From: Anaerococcus provencensis
GTDB taxonomy: Bacteria; Bacillota; Clostridia; Tissierellales; Peptoniphilaceae
Direction of reading: 5' to 3'
Assembly: GCF_000312365.2 (NCBI RefSeq)
Contig: NZ_HG003686.1
Location: 96,857-160,856 of the forward strand
DNA length: 64,000 bases
Part shown: piece after piece, positions 9,492-16,196 of the stretch
How the letters are laid out: each line of letters opens with the position of its first letter
How positions within the stretch are numbered: the first letter of the stretch is position 1
Program-made: the position numbers and the translations under genes
The notes under the pieces: model-generated
The model's database searches: none
The model's input: only the letters and a program-made list of their open reading frames with translations
Told to the model about the DNA's origin: nothing

Positions 9492-10741
9492 TGATCTTAA
9501 AAGATTTAAAGATAATTGATATCATCCAAGACGGCAGAGGAGTAGCGAAAACTATTGGCAAAACAGTATTTGTAGAAAACGCAGTCTATGGCGAAACTCT
9601 TGATGCCGAAATCATAGCTGAAAAGAGAAACTTCTTAGAAGCAAAGAAAATCAAAACAAATATAAAAAGCAAATTTGAAAGAAAACCTCCATGTCCATAT
9701 TTTTATGAATGTGGAGGTTGTTCTATAATGGATATCAATTATGATGCGCAAATAGAATTAAAAAAGAACTTAATAAAAAATGCAATCAAAAAATCAACAG
9801 GCCTAGAAATCCAAGATATAGAAATCATAGAAAGCCCGGAATTTAGATATAGAAATAAGATTCGCCTTCAAGTAGACAAAGATGGTGGTCTAAATTATCT
9901 TAAAAAATACTCAGATGAAAAAGTTAAAATTGATAATTGCCTCATAGCAAGTGACTATATATGTCAAAATTTACCTCAAATAGAAGAAATAAGCAGAGAA
10001 ATTAATGAGAAATTCGACGGAGCAATTAGAGAAATCTCCATTCGTACAAACAATAAAGACATCTTATTAAATCTTTACGGGCATTTTACAAAAGATTGCC
10101 AAAACTACGTAAGAAAGAATTGGTTTAACTCAAAATTCTATATAAATCTTATAGATAGAAGAAATATAAATGTGATAAATAGTGATGGCAAACTAGACTT
10201 TAAAATAAAAGACAAAACATTTAAAATTAGCGCTGATGACTTCTACCAAGTAAACCAATACCAAATAGAAAATCTCTATGGTGTTGCTAGAGAATTCTTA
10301 GGAGAAAATCAAAAACTCCTAGACCTCTACTGTGGATCCGCAACAAGTTCCATGTCAATCAACGATGATCACATAGTAGGCATTGAAATCAACAAAAATG
10401 CTATCAAAGATGCCAAAGAAAATGCAAAAAGAAATGGATTAAAAGACTATAAATTCATAGCAAAAAACGCAAAGTTTATCGACAGCAAATTCATCAAAGA
10501 AAATAGGATAGATGCAGTAACAGTAGACCCACCAAGGGCAGGCCTTGATAAAGAGGTGATTAAAACTATTGGAAATGCAGGAATAGAAAAAATAGTCTGC
10601 ATATCTTGTAACCCTCAAACATTAGCTCGCGATATAAAGAGGTTTATGGATAGGGGATATGAACTAAAGAAAATAAAAGCAGTGGATATGTTTCCTCAGA
10701 CAATGCACGTGGAGAGTGTAGTATTGATGTCAAGAAAATAG
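9491..10741 (+). CDS. rlmD: 23S rRNA (uracil-5-)-methyltransferase, RlmD/RumA family; integration target
   Basis: 416 residues. SAM-dependent m5U methyltransferase of the TrmA/RlmD/RlmCD family. Seen: a TRAM-like N terminus, the Fe-S cluster motif C68-x5-C74-x2-C77 with a fourth Cys in DNCLIAS, the SAM site LLDLYCGSATSSMSI, DPPRAGLD, the catalytic cysteine region VCISCNPQTLARD, and the usual C terminus MHVESVVLMSRK. The last 12 codons and about 175 bases downstream recur at 61134-61344, so this gene is the insertion site of the 50-kb element and its 3' end may be element-supplied. The exact uridine modified cannot be read from the sequence. Confidence 0.92.
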   Translation: MILKDLKIIDIIQDGRGVAKTIGKTVFVENAVYGETLDAEIIAEKRNFLEAKKIKTNIKSKFERKPPCPYFYECGGCSIMDINYDAQIELKKNLIKNAIKKSTGLEIQDIEIIESPEFRYRNKIRLQVDKDGGLNYLKKYSDEKVKIDNCLIASDYICQNLPQIEEISREINEKFDGAIREISIRTNNKDILLNLYGHFTKDCQNYVRKNWFNSKFYINLIDRRNINVINSDGKLDFKIKDKTFKISADDFYQVNQYQIENLYGVAREFLGENQKLLDLYCGSATSSMSINDDHIVGIEINKNAIKDAKENAKRNGLKDYKFIAKNAKFIDSKFIKENRIDAVTVDPPRAGLDKEVIKTIGNAGIEKIVCISCNPQTLARDIKRFMDRGYELKKIKAVDMFPQTMHVESVVLMSRK

Positions 10742-10916
10742 AATAACAAGCTATAAAACTGTTGAAACCAATGGCTTTTAGGATTTTAAAAGAAATCTTA
10801 AAAGCCATTTTTTTATTTGAAAAATACCTTGCGGGAACATATTAATAGTAAAAATCGTAGGGGTGTGTAGACAGGATAGATATTTATAGGGAGAGTGAAC
10901 AGAATAGATATTAGGA
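10706..10916 (+). repeat. Left att region (attL): rlmD 3' end, terminator and leader
   Basis: This stretch matches 61134-61344 at most positions without large gaps. The shared order is CACGTGGAGAGTG (rlmD HVESV), ATTGATGTCAAGAAA, CTATAAAACTGTTGAAAC, a terminator stem, TTTGAAAAATACCTTG, GGGAACAT, GGTGTGTAGACA and GAGTGAACAG. Long imperfect identity beyond a short crossover core suggests the element carries its own copy of an rlmD 3' end from another host. Two copies of ACAGRATAGATATT lie at 10871 and 10900 and could be recombinase-arm sites; that is a guess. Confidence 0.8.
10768..10812 (+). terminator. Rho-independent terminator after rlmD
   Basis: ATGGCTTTTAGGATTT and AAATCTTAAAAGCCAT form a long imperfect stem followed by a run of seven T. 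It closes the core-gene operon and is part of the duplicated att region. Confidence 0.85.
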
Positions 10917-10917
10917 C

Positions 10918-10971
10918 TTGACACATCAATTAATAAGCTGTAAAATATAAACAAGTTAGCAGATTAGCTAA
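10918..10971 (+). promoter_or_regulatory. Promoter and candidate operator of the XRE/ImmA regulator pair
   Basis: A -35 TTGACA at 10918-10923 and a -10 TAAAAT at 10941-10946 are 17 bases apart, close to the sigma-A consensus. Just downstream, TTAGC at 10956-10960 and GCTAA at 10967-10971 form a palindrome with a 6-base spacer at the probable transcription start. Autoregulation by the XRE protein is inferred. Confidence 0.7.
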
Positions 10972-10991
10972 TAATGTAATAGGAGGTAATC

Positions 10992-11363
10992 ATGAACAAT
11001 CACGAACTGACTTTTGGGGATTTTATTTCTCAGAAGAGAAAGGATTTAAGAATCACCTTAAAGGATATGGCGGACAGGCTTAATATTTCCTCACCGTATC
11101 TAAGCGATGTAGAGAAAGGAAAAAGAGATTCTTTTGACTTAGATAGGTTGAACCAAATTGCTAAAATATTAAACTTGGATGAAGAAGAATCATCCATTAT
11201 GATGGATTTAGCTGGAAAGCAAAGAAATACGGTGGCACCTGATTTGCCAGAGTATATTTTAAAGACTAAAGGCTTAAGCGTAGCTTTGAGAAAGGCTAGA
11301 GACTTAGATGTCAAAGAAGAAGAGTGGATAAAATTCATTGAAGAAATTGAAAAAGAGAGGTAG
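10992..11363 (+). CDS. XRE-family helix-turn-helix repressor
   Basis: 123 residues with an AGGAGGT site before the ATG. Residues ~8-70 are a Cro/CI-type HTH: FISQKRKDLRITLKDMADRL followed by the recognition helix SSPYLSDVEKGKR. The C-terminal half is acidic and short. The next gene, 3 bases downstream, is an ImmA/IrrE-type protease, the pairing known from ICEBs1 ImmR-ImmA and many prophages, where the protease cleaves the repressor after DNA damage. It is the likely lysogeny or mobility repressor of the element; its targets are not shown by the sequence apart from the nearby palindrome. Confidence 0.88.
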   Translation: MNNHELTFGDFISQKRKDLRITLKDMADRLNISSPYLSDVEKGKRDSFDLDRLNQIAKILNLDEEESSIMMDLAGKQRNTVAPDLPEYILKTKGLSVALRKARDLDVKEEEWIKFIEEIEKER

Positions 11364-11365
11364 GC

Positions 11366-12151
11366 ATGTATCAATATAACTTCAACAAATCAAGTACAGG
11401 TGCTCCATTTATCACTTTAGATCAAATTGAATCACTGACCGAGCAAATTCTCAATAAATATTGTCCTTCTGCAATTGAAAATTTTGAAGCAGTAGATATT
11501 GAGGGGCTTGCAGAATTTGATTTAGGGTTTAATGTTGAGTATGCCTACTTATCTCATAACGGATGCTATGCAGGGATGATGGTCTTTAATGATGACCAAG
11601 TAATACGAACAATGAAAAGCCTAATGCCAAATATTGAAACTGGACAATGGGAACTAGAATATCTTACAGATAGAGCTAATACTATTCTAATAGATAAGCA
11701 ATTAGATAATCCAAGAGATAAAGGATTTAGAAGATTTACCCTAGCTCATGAATGTGGACATGGTGTAATTCATCCGTGTGTATTCTATAGAGATCCAAAC
11801 CAACTATCTTTTTTTAATGAAGAAGAAAAGCCTGCATCACTAGCTTGTAGAACTGGCGATGTTAATAAGAAGAAAAATAAACGCTGGGGATTTATGGATA
11901 CAATAGAATGGCAGGCGAATACATTTGCTTCTTGTCTTTTGATGAATAAAAAAGCGATTATAAAGTATTTATACTATCTAGGTTATGATAAGCATATTAA
12001 GGATGAGACTTATCTATTTGATTTCATCATGAAAGTATCAGAGCAATTCCAAGTATCAAAAACAGCAGCATTAGTTCGATTAAAAGTATTAGGCTATGCA
12101 CCTAATGACTTTGAATTAACAAAAGAACTATATAACGAATTTAGTTTTTAA
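11366..12151 (+). CDS. ImmA/IrrE-family metallo-endopeptidase
   Basis: 261 residues. The zinc protease motif HECGH lies in FTLAHECGHGVIHP (near residue 130), with a downstream glutamate-containing segment EWQANTFASCLLM typical of the family. It probably cleaves the XRE repressor encoded immediately upstream and so derepresses the element; this role is inferred from ICEBs1 ImmA. The two genes share a promoter. A short hairpin region with T-run follows (AATATAGCTTAGCTATATTT at 12151-12170). Confidence 0.9.
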   Translation: MYQYNFNKSSTGAPFITLDQIESLTEQILNKYCPSAIENFEAVDIEGLAEFDLGFNVEYAYLSHNGCYAGMMVFNDDQVIRTMKSLMPNIETGQWELEYLTDRANTILIDKQLDNPRDKGFRRFTLAHECGHGVIHPCVFYRDPNQLSFFNEEEKPASLACRTGDVNKKKNKRWGFMDTIEWQANTFASCLLMNKKAIIKYLYYLGYDKHIKDETYLFDFIMKVSEQFQVSKTAALVRLKVLGYAPNDFELTKELYNEFSF

Positions 12152-12175
12152 AATATAGCTTAGCTATATTTTTTT
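12151..12175 (+). terminator. Terminator after immA
   Basis: AAATATAGC and GCTATATTT around TTA form a perfect stem ending in a T-rich stretch directly after the ImmA stop. Confidence 0.6.
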
Positions 12176-12223
12176 AAGAAAGAAATTAGCAAAGAAGCTA
12201 ACAAGGAAAGACAAGGAGGTATT

Positions 12224-12388
12224 ATGGAACAAATGGCATGTCCAGTCTGTAAAAAGAGATTTTTTGATGTATCAAGAATTCCCTTAGAGAAAATAGAGAT
12301 AGCAGCAAAATGTCCACACTGTGGGAAAATCTCAACACTGGAAATATCAAACAAAAATAAGAAAAAACCATACCGAGCAAAGAAGTAA
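12224..12388 (+). CDS. Small two-CXXC zinc-ribbon protein
   Basis: 54 residues from an ATG with an AAGGAGGT site at 12213-12220. It has two zinc knuckles, CPVC (residues 6-9) and CPHCGK (30-35), and a basic tail NKNKKKPYRAKK. The layout resembles phage Com-like or cysteine-rich KTR proteins that bind RNA or DNA. Function is not known. A terminator follows immediately. Confidence 0.7.
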   Translation: MEQMACPVCKKRFFDVSRIPLEKIEIAAKCPHCGKISTLEISNKNKKKPYRAKK

Positions 12389-12399
12389 ATGTAACTATC

Positions 12400-12446
12400 A
12401 AATAGCCGGATGAGTATTCAAAAGGAAACTCATCTGGCTATTTTTA
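12400..12446 (+). terminator. Rho-independent terminator
   Basis: AAATAGCCGGATGAGT pairs with ACTCATCTGGCTATTT, followed by TTTT. It ends transcription of the zinc-ribbon gene. Confidence 0.8.
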
Positions 12447-12464
12447 TATTAAGGAGGTGATCCT

Positions 12465-12599
12465 ATAGAAATAAGAAACAAAGAAGGAAAAAGAGTCTGT
12501 GATATTAGCGAAGACAAGAAAAAGCTAACTATCAGGCGAGGTAAAAGTACAACCATAGCCTATGTAGTTAAAGGCGAAATTAAAATTTTAAATAAGTAA
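12465..12599 (+). CDS. Small conserved-type phage protein, apparent AUA start
   Basis: 44 residues beginning IEIRNKEGKRVCDISEDKKK if the ATA at 12465 initiates. There is no ATG, GTG or TTG at the right place: the GTG inside the ribosome site runs into TAG after three codons. AAGGAGGTGATCC at 12451-12463 is complementary to the whole anti-Shine-Dalgarno tail of 16S rRNA and lies 7 bases before ATA. The product is basic and beta-rich (LTIRRGKSTTIAYVV). Function is not recognised. The start is inferred. Confidence 0.5.
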   Translation: MEIRNKEGKRVCDISEDKKKLTIRRGKSTTIAYVVKGEIKILNK

Positions 12600-12603
12600 A
12601 AGA

Positions 12604-12697
12604 GATATCCGCAAGAACGCTAGACGGCAGTCGGAAAACCAAACCATGGTTTTCTATTGCCGTCTTTTTTGTTTTTACGGATGGCCTTCTTGCGGAT
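12604..12697 (+). terminator. Nested hairpin/terminator ahead of the sigma-like gene
   Basis: An inner hairpin (GACGGCA 12623-12629 with TGCCGTC 12658-12664; AAAACCA 12635-12641 with TGGTTTT 12647-12653) is followed by six T, a classic terminator. An outer 11-bp perfect stem (ATCCGCAAGAA 12607-12617 with TTCTTGCGGAT 12687-12697) encloses it. The structure may terminate, or may switch, transcription into the next gene. Confidence 0.75.
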
Positions 12698-12723
12698 CTA
12701 GATATTTTGCAAGGAGGCAAAAG

Positions 12724-13242
12724 ATGGCAAAGAAAAGATATTTAGAAATAAATGGCAAAGAAATCGAAGTTAGTGAAGAAGTCTACAAAGAATATATGAA
12801 ACCAATCTGGAGAGAAAAAAAGAGAATCCAAAGAGCCTACAAGAATTTAGAAGAACTACAAGATAAAGACAGAATTAAAACAGTGGCTGAGAAAAATGGA
12901 AACTATGTCCAAGCAGGAAGTTTAGAAACAGGCTTTGTCGAAACAAAAGAATATGGTCTTCCCTTATCCCTTGATGTTGCTGAAGAGGAATACGACTTTG
13001 AAGTAACTAGCGTTAAAAATACTGAGGATATAGTAACGTACAAACTTCTAGAAGAAGCATTCTTAGAAGTCATTAGTGAATTTTCTGAAAGAGATAAAAA
13101 AGTTCTAAAACTACTTTTTCTCTACGAAATGAAAGAAAGAGAAGTCGCAGAAGTAGTAGGAATATCCCAAAAAACAGTTAATAACATCAAAAATAAGCAT
13201 TTACCAAAGATTCAAGAGAAATTGAGACCTTGGAAAAAATAA
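12724..13242 (+). CDS. Sigma-70-like phage/mobile-element regulator
   Basis: 172 residues from the ATG preceded by AAGGAGG; the frame is open upstream to 12646 but that ATG lies inside the terminator stem. The N terminus YLEINGKEIEVSEEVYKEY is the signature of a family common on Firmicute mobile elements. The C terminus (residues ~115-165) is a sigma region 4-like HTH: LEVISEFSERDKKVLKLLFL and VAEVVGISQKTVNNIKNKHL. It probably activates or modulates early element genes. A frameshifted relative is at 60542. Confidence 0.8.
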   Translation: MAKKRYLEINGKEIEVSEEVYKEYMKPIWREKKRIQRAYKNLEELQDKDRIKTVAEKNGNYVQAGSLETGFVETKEYGLPLSLDVAEEEYDFEVTSVKNTEDIVTYKLLEEAFLEVISEFSERDKKVLKLLFLYEMKEREVAEVVGISQKTVNNIKNKHLPKIQEKLRPWKK

Positions 13243-13262
13243 TTACTCAAAAACTTACTAGA

Positions 13263-13436
13263 TGTCCTAAGGAATATGAGGGAAGAAGTCTTACTCAAAT
13301 ACAAACAGGATGTCCTAAGAAGTATGAGGAGATACAACTTACTCAAAATGAAGGCAAATGTCCTAAGGAGTATGAGAGGAGAAATCTTACTCAAAAATTT
13401 AAAGAATGTCCCAAGGAGTATGAAAGGAGGAACAAA
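13263..13436 (+). repeat. Four tandem 48-bp repeats
   Basis: Units begin with TGTCCTAAG-like sequence at 13263, 13311, 13359 and 13407, exactly 48 bases apart, with conserved AGTATGAGRGGAGAAA and CTTACTCAAA parts. The period equals 16 codons and the frame stays open (CPKEYERR, LTQ repeated) from a TTG at 13230 overlapping the sigma-like gene. The last unit supplies the AAGGAGG site of the next gene. A fifth relative lies at 47851-47895. Confidence 0.85.
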
Positions 13437-13601
13437 GTGGACTTAGTAAAAAACGAACAGATGGCAGAAAGTTTAATAGCCATCTCAATTGTTGCCAAGA
13501 AGATAGCTAAGGAATTAATGCAACCAGAGAAAGGAGAAAAAGATGTCAAGAATAAAGCTACTAATGGAAATCAAAGAAGATGCAGAGAATCTTGCATCTA
13601 G
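13437..13601 (+). CDS. Small phage protein of unknown function
   Basis: 54 residues from GTG, chosen because AAGGAGG ends 5-6 bases upstream; the same frame is open back to 13230 through the 48-bp repeats. The start MDLVKNEQMAESLIAISIVA followed by KKIAKELM is an amphipathic helix pattern seen in early genes of Firmicute phages. It overlaps the next gene by 59 bases. Function unknown. Confidence 0.6.
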   Translation: MDLVKNEQMAESLIAISIVAKKIAKELMQPEKGEKDVKNKATNGNQRRCRESCI

Positions 13602-13839
13602 TATAGGTGTCCTTCTAACAGCACTAGAAAGTGATGAGGAACTGCCTAAAGAAGAGAAGGCAAAACAAGAAGAAAAGACCTATGAGATTGAAGATGTTAG
13701 AAAGATACTAGCCGACAAATCAAGATTAGGCCATACAGCTAAGATAAGAGAACTCTTAGAAAAGTATGGAGCTAAAAAGTTATCTGAGATTGATCCAAGT
13801 AACTATAAGGACTTGGTAGCAGATGTGGAGAAGTTGTAA
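13543..13839 (+). CDS. Conserved phage protein (often mis-labelled rrp5-like)
   Basis: 98 residues. The N-terminal helix MSRIKLLMEIKEDAENLASS is followed by an acidic linker and a C-terminal segment YEIEDVRKILADKSRLGHTA plus KIRELLEKYGAKKLSEIDP, a LexA/Lsr2-like or SAP-like helical fold found next to DUF2800 genes in many Firmicute phages. It overlaps the upstream gene and ends one base into the DUF2800 start. Role unknown, probably in replication. Confidence 0.7.
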   Translation: MSRIKLLMEIKEDAENLASSIGVLLTALESDEELPKEEKAKQEEKTYEIEDVRKILADKSRLGHTAKIRELLEKYGAKKLSEIDPSNYKDLVADVEKL

Positions 13840-14957
13840 TGGGCGCTCATGCTATTTTATCAGCATCATCTTCTAATAGATGGATTCACTGTCCACCAAG
13901 CGTAAAGCTATCTCAAAAATATGAAGATGAAGTTAGTCCTTATGCACTTGAAGGTACCTCAGCTCATGCCTTAGCAGAATATAAACTAAAAAAGTTATTA
14001 GGCTTAGATGTAAAAGATCCAACAGAGGATTTAGATTTTTATGATGAAGAAATGGATGAGTTAACTGAAGGATATGCCTCATATGTAATAGAAGTAATAA
14101 GTAGTTATGAAAGCCCAGCCGTCTTTGTGGAAGAAAGACTTAACCTATCAGACTATGTTAAAGAGTCCTTTGGTACAGCTGACTGTGTAGTTGTTGGCGG
14201 AAAAGAACTTCATGTAATAGATCTAAAGTATGGTCAGGGAGTTTTAGTAGATGCTAAAGATAATTCACAACTCATGTTATACGGACTTGGCGCATTAAGT
14301 CTCTTTGATGGAATTTATGATATTGAGGAAGTAATTCTTCATATCTATCAACCAAGAAGATGCAATATATCAACTTGTGAAATCAAGAAGATAGAACTTT
14401 ATGAGTGGGGAGAAACCATACGAGAAATTGCTGAGAAAGCCTATAAAGGCGAGGGAGAATTTTCTTGTGGAGAATGGTGCATCTTCTGCAAAGCAAAGAA
14501 TAAATGCAGGAAAAGAGCAGAAGAAAATCTAAAACTAGCACAAGAAGAATTTATTCTACCACCAGAACTATCTGATGATGAAATTGAAGAGATTCTACCA
14601 AAACTAGATGAAATGGAACAATGGGTCAAAGACATCAAGGCTTACGCTTTAGAAAGAGCAATGAAGGGTCATAGGTGGAAGGACCTAAAACTTGTTGAAG
14701 GTAGGTCTAATAGAAAATACCGAGATGAAGATGAAGTTGTAAAAAAAGTAAAAGAACTGGGATTCAATCCCTTTGAAGAAAAGTTACTTGGCATCACAGC
14801 TATGACTAAGTTACTAGGTAAGAAAGTCTTTGATGAAAATATCAACGACTTATTAGAAAAACCAAAAGGCAAACTTATCTTAGTGAACATTAATGATAAA
14901 AGAGATGAAGTAGTAATTGAAAATGTGAAAGAAGAATTTGGAGTGGTTAAGGAATGA
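13839..14957 (+). CDS. DUF2800 phage protein, Cas4/PD-(D/E)XK-like nuclease
   Basis: 372 residues beginning MGAHAILSASSSNRWIHCPP, the DUF2800 signature. VDLKYGQG-type active-site segment appears as VIDLKYGQGVLVDAKDNSQL (Asp...Lys nuclease pattern). The cysteine set CGEWCIFCKAKNKC (residues ~212-225), with an N-terminal Cys, suggests an Fe-S cluster as in Cas4/AddB nucleases. It is likely a recombination or replication exonuclease, commonly paired with a DUF2815 protein as here. The last 4 bases overlap the HNH gene. Confidence 0.85.
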   Translation: MGAHAILSASSSNRWIHCPPSVKLSQKYEDEVSPYALEGTSAHALAEYKLKKLLGLDVKDPTEDLDFYDEEMDELTEGYASYVIEVISSYESPAVFVEERLNLSDYVKESFGTADCVVVGGKELHVIDLKYGQGVLVDAKDNSQLMLYGLGALSLFDGIYDIEEVILHIYQPRRCNISTCEIKKIELYEWGETIREIAEKAYKGEGEFSCGEWCIFCKAKNKCRKRAEENLKLAQEEFILPPELSDDEIEEILPKLDEMEQWVKDIKAYALERAMKGHRWKDLKLVEGRSNRKYRDEDEVVKKVKELGFNPFEEKLLGITAMTKLLGKKVFDENINDLLEKPKGKLILVNINDKRDEVVIENVKEEFGVVKE

Positions 14958-15451
14958 AAAAAATACCACTTACAAAAGGATTTTATGCATTAGTTGACGA
15001 TGAAGATTACAAAGAACTATCAAAATATAAGTGGTTTGCCAGCGGTCATCCAGGTCAGTTATATGCCTGTAGACACAATCCAGAGAATAAATCTCGCCAT
15101 ATTAGAATGCATAGGCAAATTCTAAATGCTCCAGAGAATATGGAAGTAGATCATATAAATCTGAATAGATTAGATAATAGACGATCTAATTTGAGGCTAG
15201 CAACTAGACAAGAAAATTCTTTTAATAGAAAAAAGTTTAACATGAAATCTCACTCTAGATATAAGGGAGTTACTTTTCATATTAGAGATAGATGTTGGCA
15301 AGCGTGCATCAGAATAAATGAAAAGCATATTTATTTAGGCAGTTTTGATAAAGAAGTAGACGCTGCAATGGCGTACAACGAAGCGGCAAAAAAGTATCAT
15401 GGTAGATTTGCAAAATTAAATATAATTCAGGAGGAAAATTATGCAAAATAA
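14954..15451 (+). CDS. HNH-AP2 homing endonuclease
   Basis: 165 residues. The HNH region has MHRQILNAPENMEVDHINLN followed by LDNRRSNLRLATRQENSFNR, with His and Asn metal-binding residues. The C terminus (residues ~95-155) is an AP2 DNA-binding domain: YKGVTFHIRDRCWQACI, YLGSFDKEVDAAMAYNEAA. Free-standing enzymes of this type spread among phages by cutting intron-less or gene-less alleles. It sits between DUF2800 and DUF2815, which are usually adjacent, overlapping the first by 4 bases and the second by 11, and it contains the latter's ribosome site. Confidence 0.93.
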   Translation: MKKIPLTKGFYALVDDEDYKELSKYKWFASGHPGQLYACRHNPENKSRHIRMHRQILNAPENMEVDHINLNRLDNRRSNLRLATRQENSFNRKKFNMKSHSRYKGVTFHIRDRCWQACIRINEKHIYLGSFDKEVDAAMAYNEAAKKYHGRFAKLNIIQEENYAK

Positions 15452-15986
15452 AACAAAAGTAATTACTGGAGAAGTTAGATTATCATATTTTAATGGTTGG
15501 GAACCAAAGTCAATCAATGGTGGTAAAGAAAGGTATTCAGTATCTGTCATTATCCCAAAGAGCGACCAAAAGACAATTGAGAAGATTGAAAAGGCAGTAG
15601 ATGCTGCTATTGATGAAGGACTTTCTAAATTTAATGGAAAGAAGCCAAATAAGAAAGCCATCAAACTTCCATTAAGAGATGGTGACACAGAAAAAGATGA
15701 TGAGGCTTATGCCGATGCATACTTCTTAAATGCCAACTCTATGACAGCACCTCAAATTGTGGATAGAAACGTAGAACCTATTCTTGATAGAAGTGAAGTC
15801 TACTCAGGAGTTTATGCAAGGGTATCTCTTAACTTCTATGCCTACAATGTAAATGGCAATAAGGGCGTAGCGGTTGGGCTAGGGAATATTCAAAAACTAA
15901 GAGATGGACAACCTCTAGGAAATAGGTCTAATGCAGCAGATGACTTCGATGCTATGGACGATGATGATGAAGATTTCTTAGCATAG
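15441..15986 (+). CDS. DUF2815 protein, phage ssDNA-binding protein
   Basis: 181 residues. The beginning KTKVITGEVRLSYFNGWEPK and SVSVIIPKSDQKTIEKIEKA match DUF2815, an OB-fold ssDNA-binding protein of phage replication modules. The tail DDFDAMDDDDEDFLA is the acidic, aromatic-ended tip typical of SSBs that recruit partner proteins. The AGGAGG site lies within the HNH gene. It should coat single strands during polymerase and primase action. Confidence 0.87.
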   Translation: MQNKTKVITGEVRLSYFNGWEPKSINGGKERYSVSVIIPKSDQKTIEKIEKAVDAAIDEGLSKFNGKKPNKKAIKLPLRDGDTEKDDEAYADAYFLNANSMTAPQIVDRNVEPILDRSEVYSGVYARVSLNFYAYNVNGNKGVAVGLGNIQKLRDGQPLGNRSNAADDFDAMDDDDEDFLA

Positions 15987-15995
15987 GAGGTAGAA

Positions 15996-16196
15996 ATGGA
16001 CTATTTAATTACAGCAATAGTTTTAGCTATTTGGTCCTTTTTATGGTATAAGCTTGGATTTTTACAAGCTCAGTTAAAAGAACTAGATAGAGATATCAGA
16101 AAAATAGAAAAACAAATAAAAGAAGATAGAAAAAATAATTTAGCAGAATTAACAAAGCTTAGTGATAGCTATGAAGAGATTGTCCATAGATCTTGA
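15996..16196 (+). CDS. Small single-pass membrane protein with coiled coil
   Basis: 66 residues with an AGGAGG site. Residues 3-22 (YLITAIVLAIWSFLWYKLGF) form a transmembrane segment, followed by a charged coiled coil (LKELDRDIRKIEKQIKEDRK). It overlaps the polymerase start. Function unknown. Confidence 0.6.
   Translation: MDYLITAIVLAIWSFLWYKLGFLQAQLKELDRDIRKIEKQIKEDRKNNLAELTKLSDSYEEIVHRS

Noticed and set aside
10768..10812. Repeated rlmD terminator region as a generic dispersed repeat
   Set aside because: The match includes the rlmD codons and runs about 210 bases, and it bounds the phage, so an att duplication explains it better.
12646..12723. Longer start for the sigma-like gene
   Set aside because: The upstream ATG lies inside the terminator stem with no ribosome site, whereas AAGGAGG stands before ATG 12724.
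13263..13436. Regular 48-bp repeats as a CRISPR array
   Set aside because: The whole 48-base period is similar from unit to unit, there are no unique spacers, the frame stays open, and no cas genes are near.
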